From Leeuwenhoekiella marinoflava DSM 3653 (GTDB lineage: Bacteria > Bacteroidota > Bacteroidia > Flavobacteriales > Flavobacteriaceae), in NCBI RefSeq assembly GCF_900129005.1, contig NZ_FQUN01000007.1, forward strand, positions 235,428-299,427: a stretch of DNA of 64,000 nucleotides. The letters run 5' to 3'. Position 1 is the first letter of the stretch; the number at the start of each line of letters is the position of its first letter. The notes under the pieces were generated by a model. That model ran no database searches, was not told the DNA's origin, and saw nothing but the letters and a program-made list of their open reading frames with translations. Shown here piece by piece: positions 40,522 to 50,512 of the stretch. A program made the translations under genes and the position numbers.

Positions 40522-41499
40522 ATGAAAACAATACAATTTAGGGAAGCCATTTGTGAGGCCATGAGTGAAGAAATGCGCCGGGATGAGGCCATTTATCTTA
40601 TGGGTGAAGAGGTAGCAGAATATAACGGTGCATACAAAGCATCTAAAGGTATGTTAGATGAGTTTGGTGCAGACCGTGTTATAGACACTCCGATCTCAGA
40701 ACTTGGGTTTGCCGGTATCGCAATTGGTAGCGCGATGAATGGTAACCGCCCTATTGTAGAATATATGACTTTCAACTTCTCACTTGTGGGAATTGATCAA
40801 ATTATAAACAACGCGGCAAAAATACGTCAGATGTCTGGGGGGCAGTTTAACTGTCCTATCGTATTCAGGGGCCCTACAGCTTCTGCTGGTCAGTTAGGTG
40901 CAACACACTCTCAGGCTTTTGAGAGCTGGTTTGCTAATACACCGGGTCTTAAGGTAATTGTACCTTCTAATCCTGCTGATGCGAAAGGTTTATTAAAGTC
41001 TGCTATACGTGATGATGATCCGGTTATTTTTATGGAAAGTGAGCAGATGTATGGTGATAAAGGTGAAGTGCCAGAAGGTGAATATCTTATTCCTATTGGA
41101 GTAGCAGATATTAAGCGCGAAGGTACAGATGTAACTATTGTTTCTTTTGGTAAGATTATAAAAGAAGCTTACACAGCTGCTGACGAATTAGAAAAAGACG
41201 GTATTTCTTGTGAGATTATAGATTTACGTACTGTAAGACCACTTGATATTGATGCTGTGATAGCGTCTGTTAAGAAAACAAACCGTTTGATTATTCTTGA
41301 AGAAGCTTGGCCTTTTGGAAACGTTTCTACAGAAATAACGTATCAGGTTCAGGAAAAAGCATTTGACTTTTTAGATGCACCTATTGTAAAAATAAACACG
41401 GCAGATACGCCAGCACCATATTCACCAGTTCTTTTGAAAGAGTGGATACCTAATAGCAATGACGTTGTTAAAGCTGTTAAAAAAGTACTTTACAGATAA
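40522..41499 (+). CDS. pdhB: Pyruvate dehydrogenase E1 component, beta subunit
   Basis: This 325-residue protein is the beta chain of a thiamine-diphosphate-dependent alpha-ketoacid dehydrogenase E1. Family motifs include MGEEVAEYNGAYKASKGML, TPISELGFAGIAIGSAMNG, GQLGATHSQAFESWFANTPG and EEAWPFGNVSTEI. The AYKASKGML and GQLGATHSQ versions fit pyruvate rather than branched-chain substrates. The alpha subunit and E2 are not adjacent. The gene is monocistronic with a strong terminator, as is usual for pdhB in Flavobacteriaceae. Confidence 0.92.
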   Translation: MKTIQFREAICEAMSEEMRRDEAIYLMGEEVAEYNGAYKASKGMLDEFGADRVIDTPISELGFAGIAIGSAMNGNRPIVEYMTFNFSLVGIDQIINNAAKIRQMSGGQFNCPIVFRGPTASAGQLGATHSQAFESWFANTPGLKVIVPSNPADAKGLLKSAIRDDDPVIFMESEQMYGDKGEVPEGEYLIPIGVADIKREGTDVTIVSFGKIIKEAYTAADELEKDGISCEIIDLRTVRPLDIDAVIASVKKTNRLIILEEAWPFGNVSTEITYQVQEKAFDFLDAPIVKINTADTPAPYSPVLLKEWIPNSNDVVKAVKKVLYR

Positions 41500-41519
41500 T
41501 CAGATACTACTATCTTTGA

Positions 41520-41555
41520 AGCTTCATTAACCTATGGTTAATGAAGCTTTTTTTG
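41520..41555 (+). terminator. Terminator after pdhB
   Basis: AGCTTCATTAACC and GGTTAATGAAGCT form a perfect 13-bp stem around TAT, followed by seven T. It is 20 bp after the pdhB stop. Confidence 0.92.
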
Positions 41556-41668
41556 TTAATAAAAGTTTCTTTTTGCGACCAACAGAACTTGGCAGGTTAA
41601 AAAGTCTTAGATAGCAATACTATTTCAGGTTAATCTGAGTTCAATACATTCATCAGCTCAACTATTAT

Positions 41669-44161
41669 ATGAAGCAACTTTTTGTACCTTTTTTACTTTT
41701 TCTTTTACCCCTTTTGACTCAGGCTCAAACTAAAGCAGGAGGGTTGGTGTTTGATGAAAGCGGTAATCCTGTGCCTTTTGCAAATGTGGTTTTTGCAGGT
41801 TCTACAGAAGGAACGATTACTAATGAGGATGGAAGGTTCTATTTACAGTCAGATAATACTTATGATGGTCTTAAAGTGACTTTTGTGGGCTTTCAGGCTA
41901 AAGAAGTTAGTCTTCCGCAGAAAGTCAATTACAATCTGGAAATCACGTTACAAGAAGAGACCGAAAGCTTAAATGAAGTTGTCATATATACTGGTAAACA
42001 ACCTAAAAAAAATAATCCTGCGATTGATATTTTGAGAAAAATATGGGCAAACAAGCGTTCTAATGGGTTGAGTCTGGTAGATCAGTATCAATACGATAAG
42101 TATGAGAAGGTAGAATTTGACCTGAATACAATAGACAGTGCTTTAATAAATAGTAAGATTTTCAATAAAATGGAATTCATCTTTGATCAGATGGATACTT
42201 CCCGAATCACCGGTAAAACTTACTTGCCTATATTTATAAATGAACGCAGCAGTCAGGTCTTTGGCGATAATATTTTAGGTAAGGAAAAAGAAGAACTAGA
42301 AGGAAACCGCAACAGTGGTTTCAGTACAAATCAAACTTTGATTGCGTTTATTCAGGAATTGTATAATGATTTTAACGTCTATGATAACTACCTGAAATTT
42401 TTCGATAAAAGTTTTGTGAGTCCGTTGTCTACAACAGGGATTGATACGTATAATTATGTCTTGTCAGACAGTGCTTATATAGAAAATAAATGGTGTTATA
42501 ATATCATTTACTATCCAAGACGCTCTAATGAATTGACGTTTAAAGGAGATTTTTGGGTTAACGATACGACTTGGGCAATTAAAGATATCAACCTTCAGGT
42601 TAATAAAAGTGCCAATATAAATTGGGTTAAGGAGATTTACATCGAGCAAGAATTTGATGTGCTTAATGACTCTTTGTTCCTAATTACCCGTGATTATTTT
42701 CTTTCAGATTTCTCTTTACGAAAAAAAGAAGGGAGTCGTGGTGTTTACGGTAAACGTACGACCTTATACGATAATTATAAGTTTGATAAACCTTTAGATG
42801 AAAGTTTTTATGACGAGCGCGTTACACGTTATGAAGAAGACGTTTATACAAAGCCTGATGCGTTCTGGGAAGATAAACGTTTAGAGCCTTTGAGCAAAGA
42901 TGAAAAAGGTGTTTATATAATGCTTGATTCACTTAAAAAAGTGCCGAAATTTCAGCGGTTTTATGATGTAGGTTCGGTTCTGGTGAGTGGGTATTATGAG
43001 TGGGACGATGCCAATCTTGATATAGGACCGGTATTTTCTGCATTCGGTTTTAATGATGTAGAAGGCTTGCGAATTCGGGGTGGTGCACGTACCTATTTTG
43101 ATCAAAATGATCCTTGGCGTATAGAAGGTTTTGGTGCCTATGGTTTTAAGGATAAGAAATTTAAATTCGGTCTTTCTGGTAAGGTTTTATTAGACCACAA
43201 AGCTCGTCTAATACTCTCTGGAGGTTACCGTCAGGATGTAGAGCAAATTGCAGCGAGTTTAACTACTTCTACAGATGTACTGGGGCGTAATCTGGCCTCT
43301 TCTTCTTTAGTTACTGTTGGGAATAATGACCAGCTTACCAGTATTAAGTTAGCCAATTTTGCCATAGAAGCTGAATTTTTAAAGAATCTTGTAGTGCGTT
43401 CTGATATGTCATATCGTACACTCAAGTCTGCTTCGCCAACATTTAATTTAGATTATTATACAGATTTTACGCAAAGCGAAATCAAGTCTGAAGTTAAGCA
43501 GGCCGAGTTTGTATTGAGTGCGATCTATGAGCCGGGCAAACGTACTTCTGGTTATGGGGTAGAACGCACGGTAACTAATGAATGGTTTCCGACGATTTAT
43601 TTTGGCTATACCAAAGGTGTAGAGGGACTTTTAGACAGTGATTTTGATTATGAAAAGTTACAAATGTCTTACCGCCAACCTTGGCGTATGGGAGGTTTGG
43701 GTACTTTCAGTTCTACCATAGAAGCCGGTAAAACCTTTGGTGAAGTGCCTTTAGGGCTTTTGAGCGTTGTTCCCGGTAACCAGAACTTGTTTTCTATTTA
43801 CGGTACGTTTCCGCAATTAAATTATTATGAGTTCATAACAGACACATATGCGACTTTACATTTAGAGCATAATTTCGGTGGTCGTATTTTTGGTCGTATA
43901 CCATTTTTGAAAAAATTAAACCTGCGAGAAATTATTGGTTTTAGAGGAGCCTGGGGTTCAATCTCAGATGAAAACCAACTCATAAATGCTACGAATATTG
44001 ATTATATCGCACCTAATAACAAACCGTATTATGAGTATAGTGTGGGTATTGGTAATATTTTAAAAGTGCTTCGTATCGACTTTAATTTTAGAGGAAATTA
44101 CTTAGATACTCCAGATGCACGTAAATTTGGTATTACCGGAGCCTTAGAGTTCTCATTCTAA
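41669..44161 (+). CDS. DUF5686 outer-membrane protein with a carboxypeptidase-like regulatory domain
   Basis: The protein has 830 residues. A signal peptide (QLFVPFLLFLLPLLTQAQ) is followed by a CarboxypepD_reg-like domain at about residues 20-105 (GLVFDESGNPVPFANVVF, EGTITNEDGRFYL). The rest is a DUF5686 region that should form an outer-membrane barrel, ending in a short aromatic strand GALEFSF. Members resemble the barrel part of TonB-linked proteins but lack a plug. The substrate and partner are not established. It is a single gene with its own 5' region after the pdhB terminator. Confidence 0.88.
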   Translation: MKQLFVPFLLFLLPLLTQAQTKAGGLVFDESGNPVPFANVVFAGSTEGTITNEDGRFYLQSDNTYDGLKVTFVGFQAKEVSLPQKVNYNLEITLQEETESLNEVVIYTGKQPKKNNPAIDILRKIWANKRSNGLSLVDQYQYDKYEKVEFDLNTIDSALINSKIFNKMEFIFDQMDTSRITGKTYLPIFINERSSQVFGDNILGKEKEELEGNRNSGFSTNQTLIAFIQELYNDFNVYDNYLKFFDKSFVSPLSTTGIDTYNYVLSDSAYIENKWCYNIIYYPRRSNELTFKGDFWVNDTTWAIKDINLQVNKSANINWVKEIYIEQEFDVLNDSLFLITRDYFLSDFSLRKKEGSRGVYGKRTTLYDNYKFDKPLDESFYDERVTRYEEDVYTKPDAFWEDKRLEPLSKDEKGVYIMLDSLKKVPKFQRFYDVGSVLVSGYYEWDDANLDIGPVFSAFGFNDVEGLRIRGGARTYFDQNDPWRIEGFGAYGFKDKKFKFGLSGKVLLDHKARLILSGGYRQDVEQIAASLTTSTDVLGRNLASSSLVTVGNNDQLTSIKLANFAIEAEFLKNLVVRSDMSYRTLKSASPTFNLDYYTDFTQSEIKSEVKQAEFVLSAIYEPGKRTSGYGVERTVTNEWFPTIYFGYTKGVEGLLDSDFDYEKLQMSYRQPWRMGGLGTFSSTIEAGKTFGEVPLGLLSVVPGNQNLFSIYGTFPQLNYYEFITDTYATLHLEHNFGGRIFGRIPFLKKLNLREIIGFRGAWGSISDENQLINATNIDYIAPNNKPYYEYSVGIGNILKVLRIDFNFRGNYLDTPDARKFGITGALEFSF

Positions 44162-44274
44162 AGTGCTAGAAGTCAGTTTTCTGAATATTTTTAAGTTGCA
44201 TAAGCGAAAACGTTATAAAGTAAGCTAGTTGTTTTCTTTTCAGGGTTTTTCTTGTAGTAGCTTGACTTTTAGAC

Positions 44275-44282
44275 TATTTTTG
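44275..44282 (+). promoter_or_regulatory. TAnnTTTG -7 box for ppa
   Basis: TATTTTTG matches the -7 consensus, with CTTG at 44251-44254 placed 20 bp upstream as a -33-like element. The transcript leader would be about 45 nt. Confidence 0.5.
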
Positions 44283-44331
44283 CCACCCTATTTAGGTTAA
44301 TAAACAATCGAAAATTAAAGCCAAAATAAAT

Positions 44332-44859
44332 ATGACAGCAGATAGTATTTCAACTTTTGATGTTCTGATCGAAATACCAAAAGGAAGCCGTAATAAATAT
44401 GAATATGATTTTAAGTTAAAAAAAATACGATACGATCGTATGATTTTCTCTTCTATGATGTATCCAGCAGACTATGGTTTCATTCCAGAAACTTTAGCAT
44501 TAGACGGTGATCCTCTTGATGTTTTAGTTTTGGTTACAGAACCTACTTTTCCAGGTTGTGTGATGGAAGTTAAACCTATTGGAGTTTTTCATATGACTGA
44601 TGAAAAAGGGCCTGACGAAAAAATTATTTGTGTTCCGGTAAGCGACCCTAATGCGAGCCGACTAGAAGATTTAAGTGATTTGAATCCGCATTTAATTAAA
44701 GAGATTGGGCATTTCTTCCAGGTTTATAAAGATCTTGAAAAGAAAAAAGTTGATGTTGGGGGTTTTGGTGATGTAGTAGAAGCTAAAGAAATCATCAAGC
44801 AATGCATAGATCGTTATACAGATAGCGACATACCAAAAGAAGAAGTAAGTATCGATTAA
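44332..44859 (+). CDS. ppa: Family I inorganic pyrophosphatase
   Basis: This soluble enzyme hydrolyses pyrophosphate released by biosynthesis. The 175-residue protein has EIPKGSRNKYEYDFKLKKI and the catalytic ALDGDPLDVLVLV with its Mg-binding aspartates. A MYPADYGFIPETL motif and a late FFQVYKDLEKKKVDVGGF are also present. The length is normal. It lies just upstream of the membrane pyrophosphatase, but a terminator between them suggests separate control. Confidence 0.96.
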   Translation: MTADSISTFDVLIEIPKGSRNKYEYDFKLKKIRYDRMIFSSMMYPADYGFIPETLALDGDPLDVLVLVTEPTFPGCVMEVKPIGVFHMTDEKGPDEKIICVPVSDPNASRLEDLSDLNPHLIKEIGHFFQVYKDLEKKKVDVGGFGDVVEAKEIIKQCIDRYTDSDIPKEEVSID

Positions 44860-44885
44860 GTTTTCAATACATTCTTATAAAATTA

Positions 44886-44912
44886 AAGACTGCTAAACAG
44901 CGGTCTTTTTTA
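44886..44912 (+). terminator. Terminator after ppa
   Basis: AAAGACTGC and GCGGTCTTT-type arms pair with one internal mismatch, followed by a T run, 27 bp after the ppa stop. Confidence 0.8.
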
Positions 44913-44995
44913 TGAATTATTTTCTGTAATTTGAGAAGGAAATCATATTAATCTCAATTTCATTACATTAGTACTACTTAATTAATTCTCTTTTT

Positions 44996-47281
44996 ATGAA
45001 ATCAAATATTATTTATGTGCCAATTGCATTGGCTGTATTAGGCTTACTATTTATGTTCTTCAAGATGGTCTGGGTAAAAAAGCAAGCAGCAGGAAACGAT
45101 AAAATGCAGGATATTTCTAAAAGTATCAAAGAAGGAGCTCTTGCTTTTTTAGCAGCAGAATATAGGCTGTTGCTTATTTTTGTCGTCATAGCATCTATTC
45201 TTTTATTTATCATCTCAAACGTTGTAGCTACGACAAGTTGGTTAATTGTACCTGCTTTTATAATTGGTGCATTCTTTTCAGCACTCGCAGGAAATATAGG
45301 TATGCGTATCGCTACAGATGCTAATGCACGTACTGCCGAAGCTGCAAAAACGAGTTTGCCGCAGGCTTTAAAAGTAAGTTTTGGTGGTGGTACAGTAATG
45401 GGATTGGGTGTTGCTGGTCTCGCTGTTCTAGGATTGAGCTTGATTTTTCTTTTCCTGATGGGAAGTTTTCTAACGGAAGGTGGAAATTTTTATAGCGAGA
45501 TGACTGTGATTTTAGAAACGCTCGCAGGCTTCTCTCTGGGAGCAGAATCTATTGCACTTTTTGCTCGTGTAGGAGGAGGTATTTATACAAAGGCTGCAGA
45601 TGTAGGTGCTGACCTTGTAGGTAAAGTAGAAGCCGGGATTCCGGAAGATGATCCGCGTAATCCGGCAACTATTGCAGATAATGTGGGTGATAACGTAGGG
45701 GATGTTGCCGGGATGGGAGCAGATCTTTTTGGTAGTTATGTGGCAACGGTTTTAGCGGCAATGGTTTTGGGTAATTACCTCATTCAAGATATGTCTCAGG
45801 GAAGTCAGTTTACTGATGTCTTTAACAATATGGGGCCTATTTTGCTTCCTATAGTGATTGCCGGTGTTGGGATTTTAGCATCTATTATAGGAACCTTTTT
45901 GGTGAGTATTAAAAATAATGATGCTAAAGAATCCCAAGTGCAACGTGCACTAGATATGGGGAATTGGGTTGCAATTATCCTGACTTTAATCGCAAGTTAT
46001 TTCTTGATTGACTGGATGTTACCTGAGGTGATGTCTATGCAGTTTTTTGGTGAAGGCTATAAAGATATTCCTTCTATGAATGTATTTTGGTCTGCGTGTA
46101 TTGGTCTCGCTGTTGGTGCATTGATTTCGGTAGTTACAGCGCATTATACGAGCTTAGGTAAAGGCCCTGTTTTAGATATTGTAAAAAACTCTTCAACGGG
46201 TGCCGCAACTAATATTATTGCCGGTCTTGCGGTGGGGATGAAATCAACGTTTCTTTCTGTTTTATTGTTTGCAGCAGCAATATACGGTTCGTATGAACTG
46301 GCAGGTTTTTACGGTGTGGCTCTTGCAGCTTCGGCGATGATGGCAACTACAGCAATGCAGCTGGCCATTGATGCTTTTGGTCCTATTGCAGACAATGCTG
46401 GTGGTGTTGCAGAGATGAGTGAACTTGACGATCACGTGCGGGAACGCACTGATATTTTAGATTCTGTGGGAAATACCACTGCAGCCGTTGGTAAAGGTTT
46501 TGCGATTGCTTCAGCGGCCTTAACAGCTCTGGCGCTTTTCGCCGCTTATGTGACCTTTACAGGTATTGATGGGATTAATATCTTTAAAGCCGATGTGCTT
46601 GCAGCGCTTTTTGTAGGTGGAATGATTCCGGTTGTATTTTCGGCATTGGCTATGCAGTCTGTGGGTAAAGCTGCAATGCAAATGGTGCAGGAAGTGCGCC
46701 GTCAGTTTAGAGAAATTCCGGGTATTCTAGAAGGAACCGGAAAACCGGAATATGGAAAATGTGTTGAAATTTCAACAAAGGCTGCATTACGCGAAATGAT
46801 TCTTCCCGGATTAATTACCATAATAACACCAGTTCTAATGGGCTTAATTTTTGGAGCCGAACCTTTAGGGGGCTATATGGCTGGAGTTTGTGTGTCTGGT
46901 GTGATGTGGGCGATCTTTCAGAACAATGCAGGAGGAGCTTGGGATAATGCTAAAAAATCTTTTGAAGCCGGAGTAGAAATTGAGGGGAAAATGGAATATA
47001 AAGGAAGTGATGCGCATAAGGCGGCAGTTACTGGAGATACAGTGGGTGATCCGTTTAAAGATACCTCAGGACCTTCAATGAATATTCTTATAAAACTTAC
47101 GTGTTTAGTAGGATTGGTCATCGCTCCGATTTTAGGAGAGCATTCCGAAGGAATGGCAGCAGATTCGCAAGAGATGCAAGTTGAGGTGAAAATTGAAAAG
47201 GAATCTGGTGAGCTTATGAGTGCCTTAATTACAGAAACAAAAACCGTAGATGGGAAGGTTCAGGTTACTGAAAAAGATTGA
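44996..47281 (+). CDS. hppA: Membrane-bound ion-pumping pyrophosphatase, C-terminal tail out of frame
   Basis: This integral membrane pyrophosphatase couples PPi hydrolysis to H+ or Na+ export. The 761-residue protein has about sixteen helices, the motif [18 protein letters not shown] and [33 protein letters not shown] has Ala where K+-independent enzymes carry Lys, so this is a K+-dependent type. Which cation is pumped cannot be decided by eye. After the last helix ([15 protein letters not shown]) a charged tail runs to a stop at 47281. A further 35 codons of similar composition continue in the next frame to 47388, so a frameshift in A5-G is likely. Confidence 0.93.
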   Translation: MKSNIIYVPIALAVLGLLFMFFKMVWVKKQAAGNDKMQDISKSIKEGALAFLAAEYRLLLIFVVIASILLFIISNVVATTSWLIVPAFIIGAFFSALAGNIGMRIATDANARTAEAAKTSLPQALKVSFGGGTVMGLGVAGLAVLGLSLIFLFLMGSFLTEGGNFYSEMTVILETLAGFSLGAESIALFARVGGGIYTKAADVGADLVGKVEAGIPEDDPRNPATIADNVGDNVGDVAGMGADLFGSYVATVLAAMVLGNYLIQDMSQGSQFTDVFNNMGPILLPIVIAGVGILASIIGTFLVSIKNNDAKESQVQRALDMGNWVAIILTLIASYFLIDWMLPEVMSMQFFGEGYKDIPSMNVFWSACIGLAVGALISVVTAHYTSLGKGPVLDIVKNSSTGAATNIIAGLAVGMKSTFLSVLLFAAAIYGSYELAGFYGVALAASAMMATTAMQLAIDAFGPIADNAGGVAEMSELDDHVRERTDILDSVGNTTAAVGKGFAIASAALTALALFAAYVTFTGIDGINIFKADVLAALFVGGMIPVVFSALAMQSVGKAAMQMVQEVRRQFREIPGILEGTGKPEYGKCVEISTKAALREMILPGLITIITPVLMGLIFGAEPLGGYMAGVCVSGVMWAIFQNNAGGAWDNAKKSFEAGVEIEGKMEYKGSDAHKAAVTGDTVGDPFKDTSGPSMNILIKLTCLVGLVIAPILGEHSEGMAADSQEMQVEVKIEKESGELMSALITETKTVDGKVQVTEKD

Positions 47282-47416
47282 CAGGTACAAAATCTAAAGT
47301 TGATGAAAAACTACAAACTTATAAAAGTAAATCAAACACTGATGGCGGGAAAATACTAGTGAAAGAGGTAGAAATTCAGCAAAAATAATAACGTATTCTT
47401 AAGACAACTTTACCAT

Positions 47417-47445
47417 AAAAATCCCGATTTCTCAATCGGGATTTT
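47417..47445 (+). terminator. Terminator after hppA
   Basis: AAAATCCCGATT and AATCGGGATTTT form a 12-bp perfect stem with a TCTC loop. It lies beyond the out-of-frame tail, 29 bp after the 47388 stop and 13 bp before the next gene. Confidence 0.88.
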
Positions 47446-47457
47446 CTAATTTAAGAT

Positions 47458-48486
47458 ATGCTGAAAGATGTTTTACAGAAATTGCGATTTCACCCACAAG
47501 ACCCCTTGCAAATACATGGCTATCAGACCTATGGTACAGATAATCATTTGTATTTATTGGGTAGGGCTTTAGAAGATGAAGGCGTTAATTTTGATAAAAC
47601 AGGAGTCGCAAATGCTTTTAAAAATGCTTATAAGCAATTCCGTAGTGATGAATTGCCTAATGCAAAATTAAAAATTCGGTTACCGGATGACCGTGTTTTT
47701 TACACAGAAACAGACTCAGATGGCTATTTTAAGGTAGACCAAGCTGTAGAAGGCTTACGCAAATTAACCAATGATCAAGGTTGGTTACAACTTGAGTTGG
47801 GCTATGATGATGAGAATCAAAAACGTCTTATTCAGAATGATAACCGTTTTTCTGGGCAAATGCTTATTCCTTCAAAAAAAGCAGAATACGGAGTTATTAG
47901 CGATATAGATGATACCATTCTAAGAACAGGGGTTACCTCACTATTAAAATGGCGGGTAATCTTTAATACGCTCTTTAAAGATGTAGGTAACAGAACACCT
48001 TTTAAAGGTGCTGCTTCTTTTTACAATAAATTGCATTTAGGTAAGTCAGGTGAAGCTTCAAACCCAATGTTCTATGTAAGTAATAGTCCGTGGAATTTAT
48101 ACCATTACCTTCAGGCATTTATCAAAAATAATAATTTTCCAAAAGGAGCGATATTATTACGTGATTTTAGAACGCCTTTTGATCGTACCCAAAAACCTGA
48201 AAAGCCACATAAGCAGCAAGAAATACGTAATATCTTAAGTACATATCTTGATATGCAGTTTGTGCTCATTGGGGATAGCGGCGAGCATGATGCAGATATT
48301 TATATTGAAATAGCAGAGGAGTTTCCTGAGCAAATAAAAGCTATTTACTTGCGTAGTGTTAATCACGAGAAACGAGTTTTTCGCGTACGCGGACTATTAG
48401 AACGTTTTGAGATTACTCCGGCACTATTAGTCAAAGAGAGCGCGATGGCAGAAGATCACGCTCGTGAACTGGGTTTAATACAGTAA
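47458..48486 (+). CDS. App1-family (DUF2183) phosphatase-like protein
   Basis: This 342-residue protein has a C-terminal DUF2183 domain like the yeast phosphatidate phosphatase App1. A DIDDTILRTG motif provides the nucleophile Asp of a HAD-type site. MFYVSNSPWNLYHYL supplies motif II, and VLIGDSGEHDADIY provides the acidic motif. The N-terminal half carries a beta-type region (AKLKIRLPDDRVFYTETDSD). Bacterial members likely act on lipid phosphates at the membrane face, by analogy only. It has no signal peptide and stands alone, convergent with the zinc deacylase operon. Confidence 0.85.
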   Translation: MLKDVLQKLRFHPQDPLQIHGYQTYGTDNHLYLLGRALEDEGVNFDKTGVANAFKNAYKQFRSDELPNAKLKIRLPDDRVFYTETDSDGYFKVDQAVEGLRKLTNDQGWLQLELGYDDENQKRLIQNDNRFSGQMLIPSKKAEYGVISDIDDTILRTGVTSLLKWRVIFNTLFKDVGNRTPFKGAASFYNKLHLGKSGEASNPMFYVSNSPWNLYHYLQAFIKNNNFPKGAILLRDFRTPFDRTQKPEKPHKQQEIRNILSTYLDMQFVLIGDSGEHDADIYIEIAEEFPEQIKAIYLRSVNHEKRVFRVRGLLERFEITPALLVKESAMAEDHARELGLIQ

Positions 48487-48538
48487 TAGTAATTCGGTAA
48501 TCAAGATTGAAATATTCTTAGGCTTGTCTATGATTCAT

Positions 48539-49447
48539 TCATTCTACCTCCCGAACTACAAAAAAGCCGTCGTTTCCTTGCGCTTGATAAAGTGGCATAA
48601 ATATATATGCATCCCAAATACTTTTGATTTTCTCACCATTATGAACCGCTAAGAATTCTCCTTTTTTAATAGACTGAAAATTCTCATAACCGGGTTCCAT
48701 TTTAAAAGTATCTCCGTCTTTGATTTCGTGACGGTGTTCTATCTCAAAAGTTTTTTGATCGTCTTTCATATCCTCCATATAAGCGGCTGCTTCAGGATAT
48801 GTTTTTAATTCGTTTAGATCTAGATTACAAGCCTTAGATAAGGCTAGCCAGATCATCCCTTCATGATGTTTAATAGCATCAGGACTTTCGTGCTGACCAC
48901 CTTCAAAAACAAAACCGGTTACACCTATGCGACTTAGATAATGATCAATACACCCGTAAACTATATCAGAAAATCCTCTAATGATATAGGGAGGAAATTG
49001 ATGCGCCCAGTTGTCGTTATCATTAACATCTTGCACAGATATATAAGGCTTACTTGCAGATGAAGTGGTATGGCAATCTAAAAAATAACGCTTCTCGTAC
49101 TGACTCTCCGGATATTTTTTGAGTACCTCAATGATGCAAAACATCTCTTGCTTCTCGTGCGTATCTGTGACTTTATTCTTAATGTTTTCTTTCGTCCAGA
49201 TACGATTTAGATCTTCATCTATAAATCTTACGTTGTTTTCTAATGCCTCGCGATTTCCGGAAACCGCAACAAGTCTGCCGCGTATTTCGGGCTTGTTTTC
49301 GGCTAAAACAGCGAGTACTTTTTCTAAAGCTTGTAAACCGCTAGGCTCATTTCCGTGAATCCCGGCACTTATAAATAATAAGGGGCCGGTTTTGTGTGTG
49401 GTATATTCTCCCAACACGCGTTGATATGTGGTTTTTGATGTGTTCAT
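48539..49447 (-). CDS. AstE/AspA-type zinc-dependent deacylase or carboxypeptidase
   Basis: This 302-residue M14-like enzyme has a zinc motif ISAGIHGNEPSG (HxxE). It also has EDLNRIWTKEN, a third zinc-ligand segment YFLDCHTTSSASK and a catalytic glutamate in GFVFEGGQHESPDA. The family includes succinylglutamate desuccinylase, aspartoacylase and related peptidyl-amide hydrolases. It is the third gene of an operon with an ATP-grasp ligase, 11 bp after that gene. The substrate is unlikely to be succinylglutamate, because no ast genes are present. Confidence 0.85.
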   Translation of the reverse strand: MNTSKTTYQRVLGEYTTHKTGPLLFISAGIHGNEPSGLQALEKVLAVLAENKPEIRGRLVAVSGNREALENNVRFIDEDLNRIWTKENIKNKVTDTHEKQEMFCIIEVLKKYPESQYEKRYFLDCHTTSSASKPYISVQDVNDNDNWAHQFPPYIIRGFSDIVYGCIDHYLSRIGVTGFVFEGGQHESPDAIKHHEGMIWLALSKACNLDLNELKTYPEAAAYMEDMKDDQKTFEIEHRHEIKDGDTFKMEPGYENFQSIKKGEFLAVHNGEKIKSIWDAYIFMPLYQAQGNDGFFVVREVE

Positions 49448-49458
49448 AACTAGACTTT

Positions 49459-50511
49459 TTAATGCATAGAAGCCAACTCTTTATTAGAAAAGCTGTGCCC
49501 ATAATACTTTTTGTATTCCACCTTACGCTCAATAGCTTCAATAACAGGATCTGTAAACTCCGGTAATCCTATTGCTTCGCAGTAATCCAAGCCACCCGGA
49601 CTCAGTACATTAATTTCAATAAGTTTATCATCAACAACATCAAGACCTACAAAGAAAAAACCATCTTTGATGAGTTTTGGTGCGGTTACTTCTACGATGT
49701 GTTCCATCGCTTTGGTGAGTTTTGCGGGTTTTGCTTTTGCTCCTAGCGAAAGGTTACTTCTAAACTCTGCTTTATCACTATTTACACGGCGAATGACTGC
49801 CAGCTCCCCGTTTTCCTCAAGAATACGACCGTTTACCAAAATGATGCGCACGTCTCCTTTGCTAACTTCCGGTAGAAATTCTTGAGCAATCACATAACCC
49901 AATTCGGTTAGGCTGGTGATGATTTGGTTGAAGTTTTTCTTCTCTTCATCAATAAGATATACGTTTTGTCCGCCAGAACCTTCAAGGGGTTTTAAGACAA
50001 TCTTTTTACCGCATTTTTTCCAAAATTTTAGGAGTTCATCTTTATCTCGCGTGATTAAACTTTTGGGTTTAATGGAAGATGGTAATTCTTCAAAATAAAG
50101 CTTGTCTATAAATGCGTTAGACATCGCATCAGCATCGTTAAGCACAATCACACCTTGTTCTTGCAGCATACGTCCAAACGAGATGCCGGAGTGCTCCGCC
50201 CAATGTCTGGAATCGGTTTCTTCGGTGGGATTATTTCGTAAGAAAACCACATCAATTTTAGAGGAATCTTGGAGTTTCCACTCTAATTCTTCATCCTGAA
50301 CCTGTTCCCAGAATTCTTGTGATGTTTTATATTTTAAATCCTTCGGAATCAATTTAGAAGTAAGCTTGATGGGAGCTCCCTGATAAAAATTAAAGCCGCC
50401 CACATTCATCACATAAACATCGTGGCCGCGTTGATGGGCCTTTCGCATTAAAACTACAGATGTGCCTACCGGCTCGGTCGCTACATCACTTATAACAAAA
50501 CATATTTTCAT
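49459..50511 (-). CDS. Glutathione synthetase-like ATP-grasp ligase
   Basis: This 350-residue protein of the GshB/RimK ATP-grasp group starts MKICFVISDVATEPVGTS. Its ATP-site lysine is in KKIVLKPLEGSGGQNVYLI and its Mg-binding end is KLIEINVLSPGGLDYCE. The N-terminal domain (VVFLRNNPTEETDSRHW) is GshB-like. Such enzymes link an amino acid to a carboxylate. It lies 1 bp after DUF1704 and before the zinc deacylase. No gshA is adjacent, so glutathione synthesis is not shown, and ligation of an amino acid to another acceptor is an alternative. Confidence 0.85.
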   Translation of the reverse strand: MKICFVISDVATEPVGTSVVLMRKAHQRGHDVYVMNVGGFNFYQGAPIKLTSKLIPKDLKYKTSQEFWEQVQDEELEWKLQDSSKIDVVFLRNNPTEETDSRHWAEHSGISFGRMLQEQGVIVLNDADAMSNAFIDKLYFEELPSSIKPKSLITRDKDELLKFWKKCGKKIVLKPLEGSGGQNVYLIDEEKKNFNQIITSLTELGYVIAQEFLPEVSKGDVRIILVNGRILEENGELAVIRRVNSDKAEFRSNLSLGAKAKPAKLTKAMEHIVEVTAPKLIKDGFFFVGLDVVDDKLIEINVLSPGGLDYCEAIGLPEFTDPVIEAIERKVEYKKYYGHSFSNKELASMH

Positions 50512-50512
50512 T

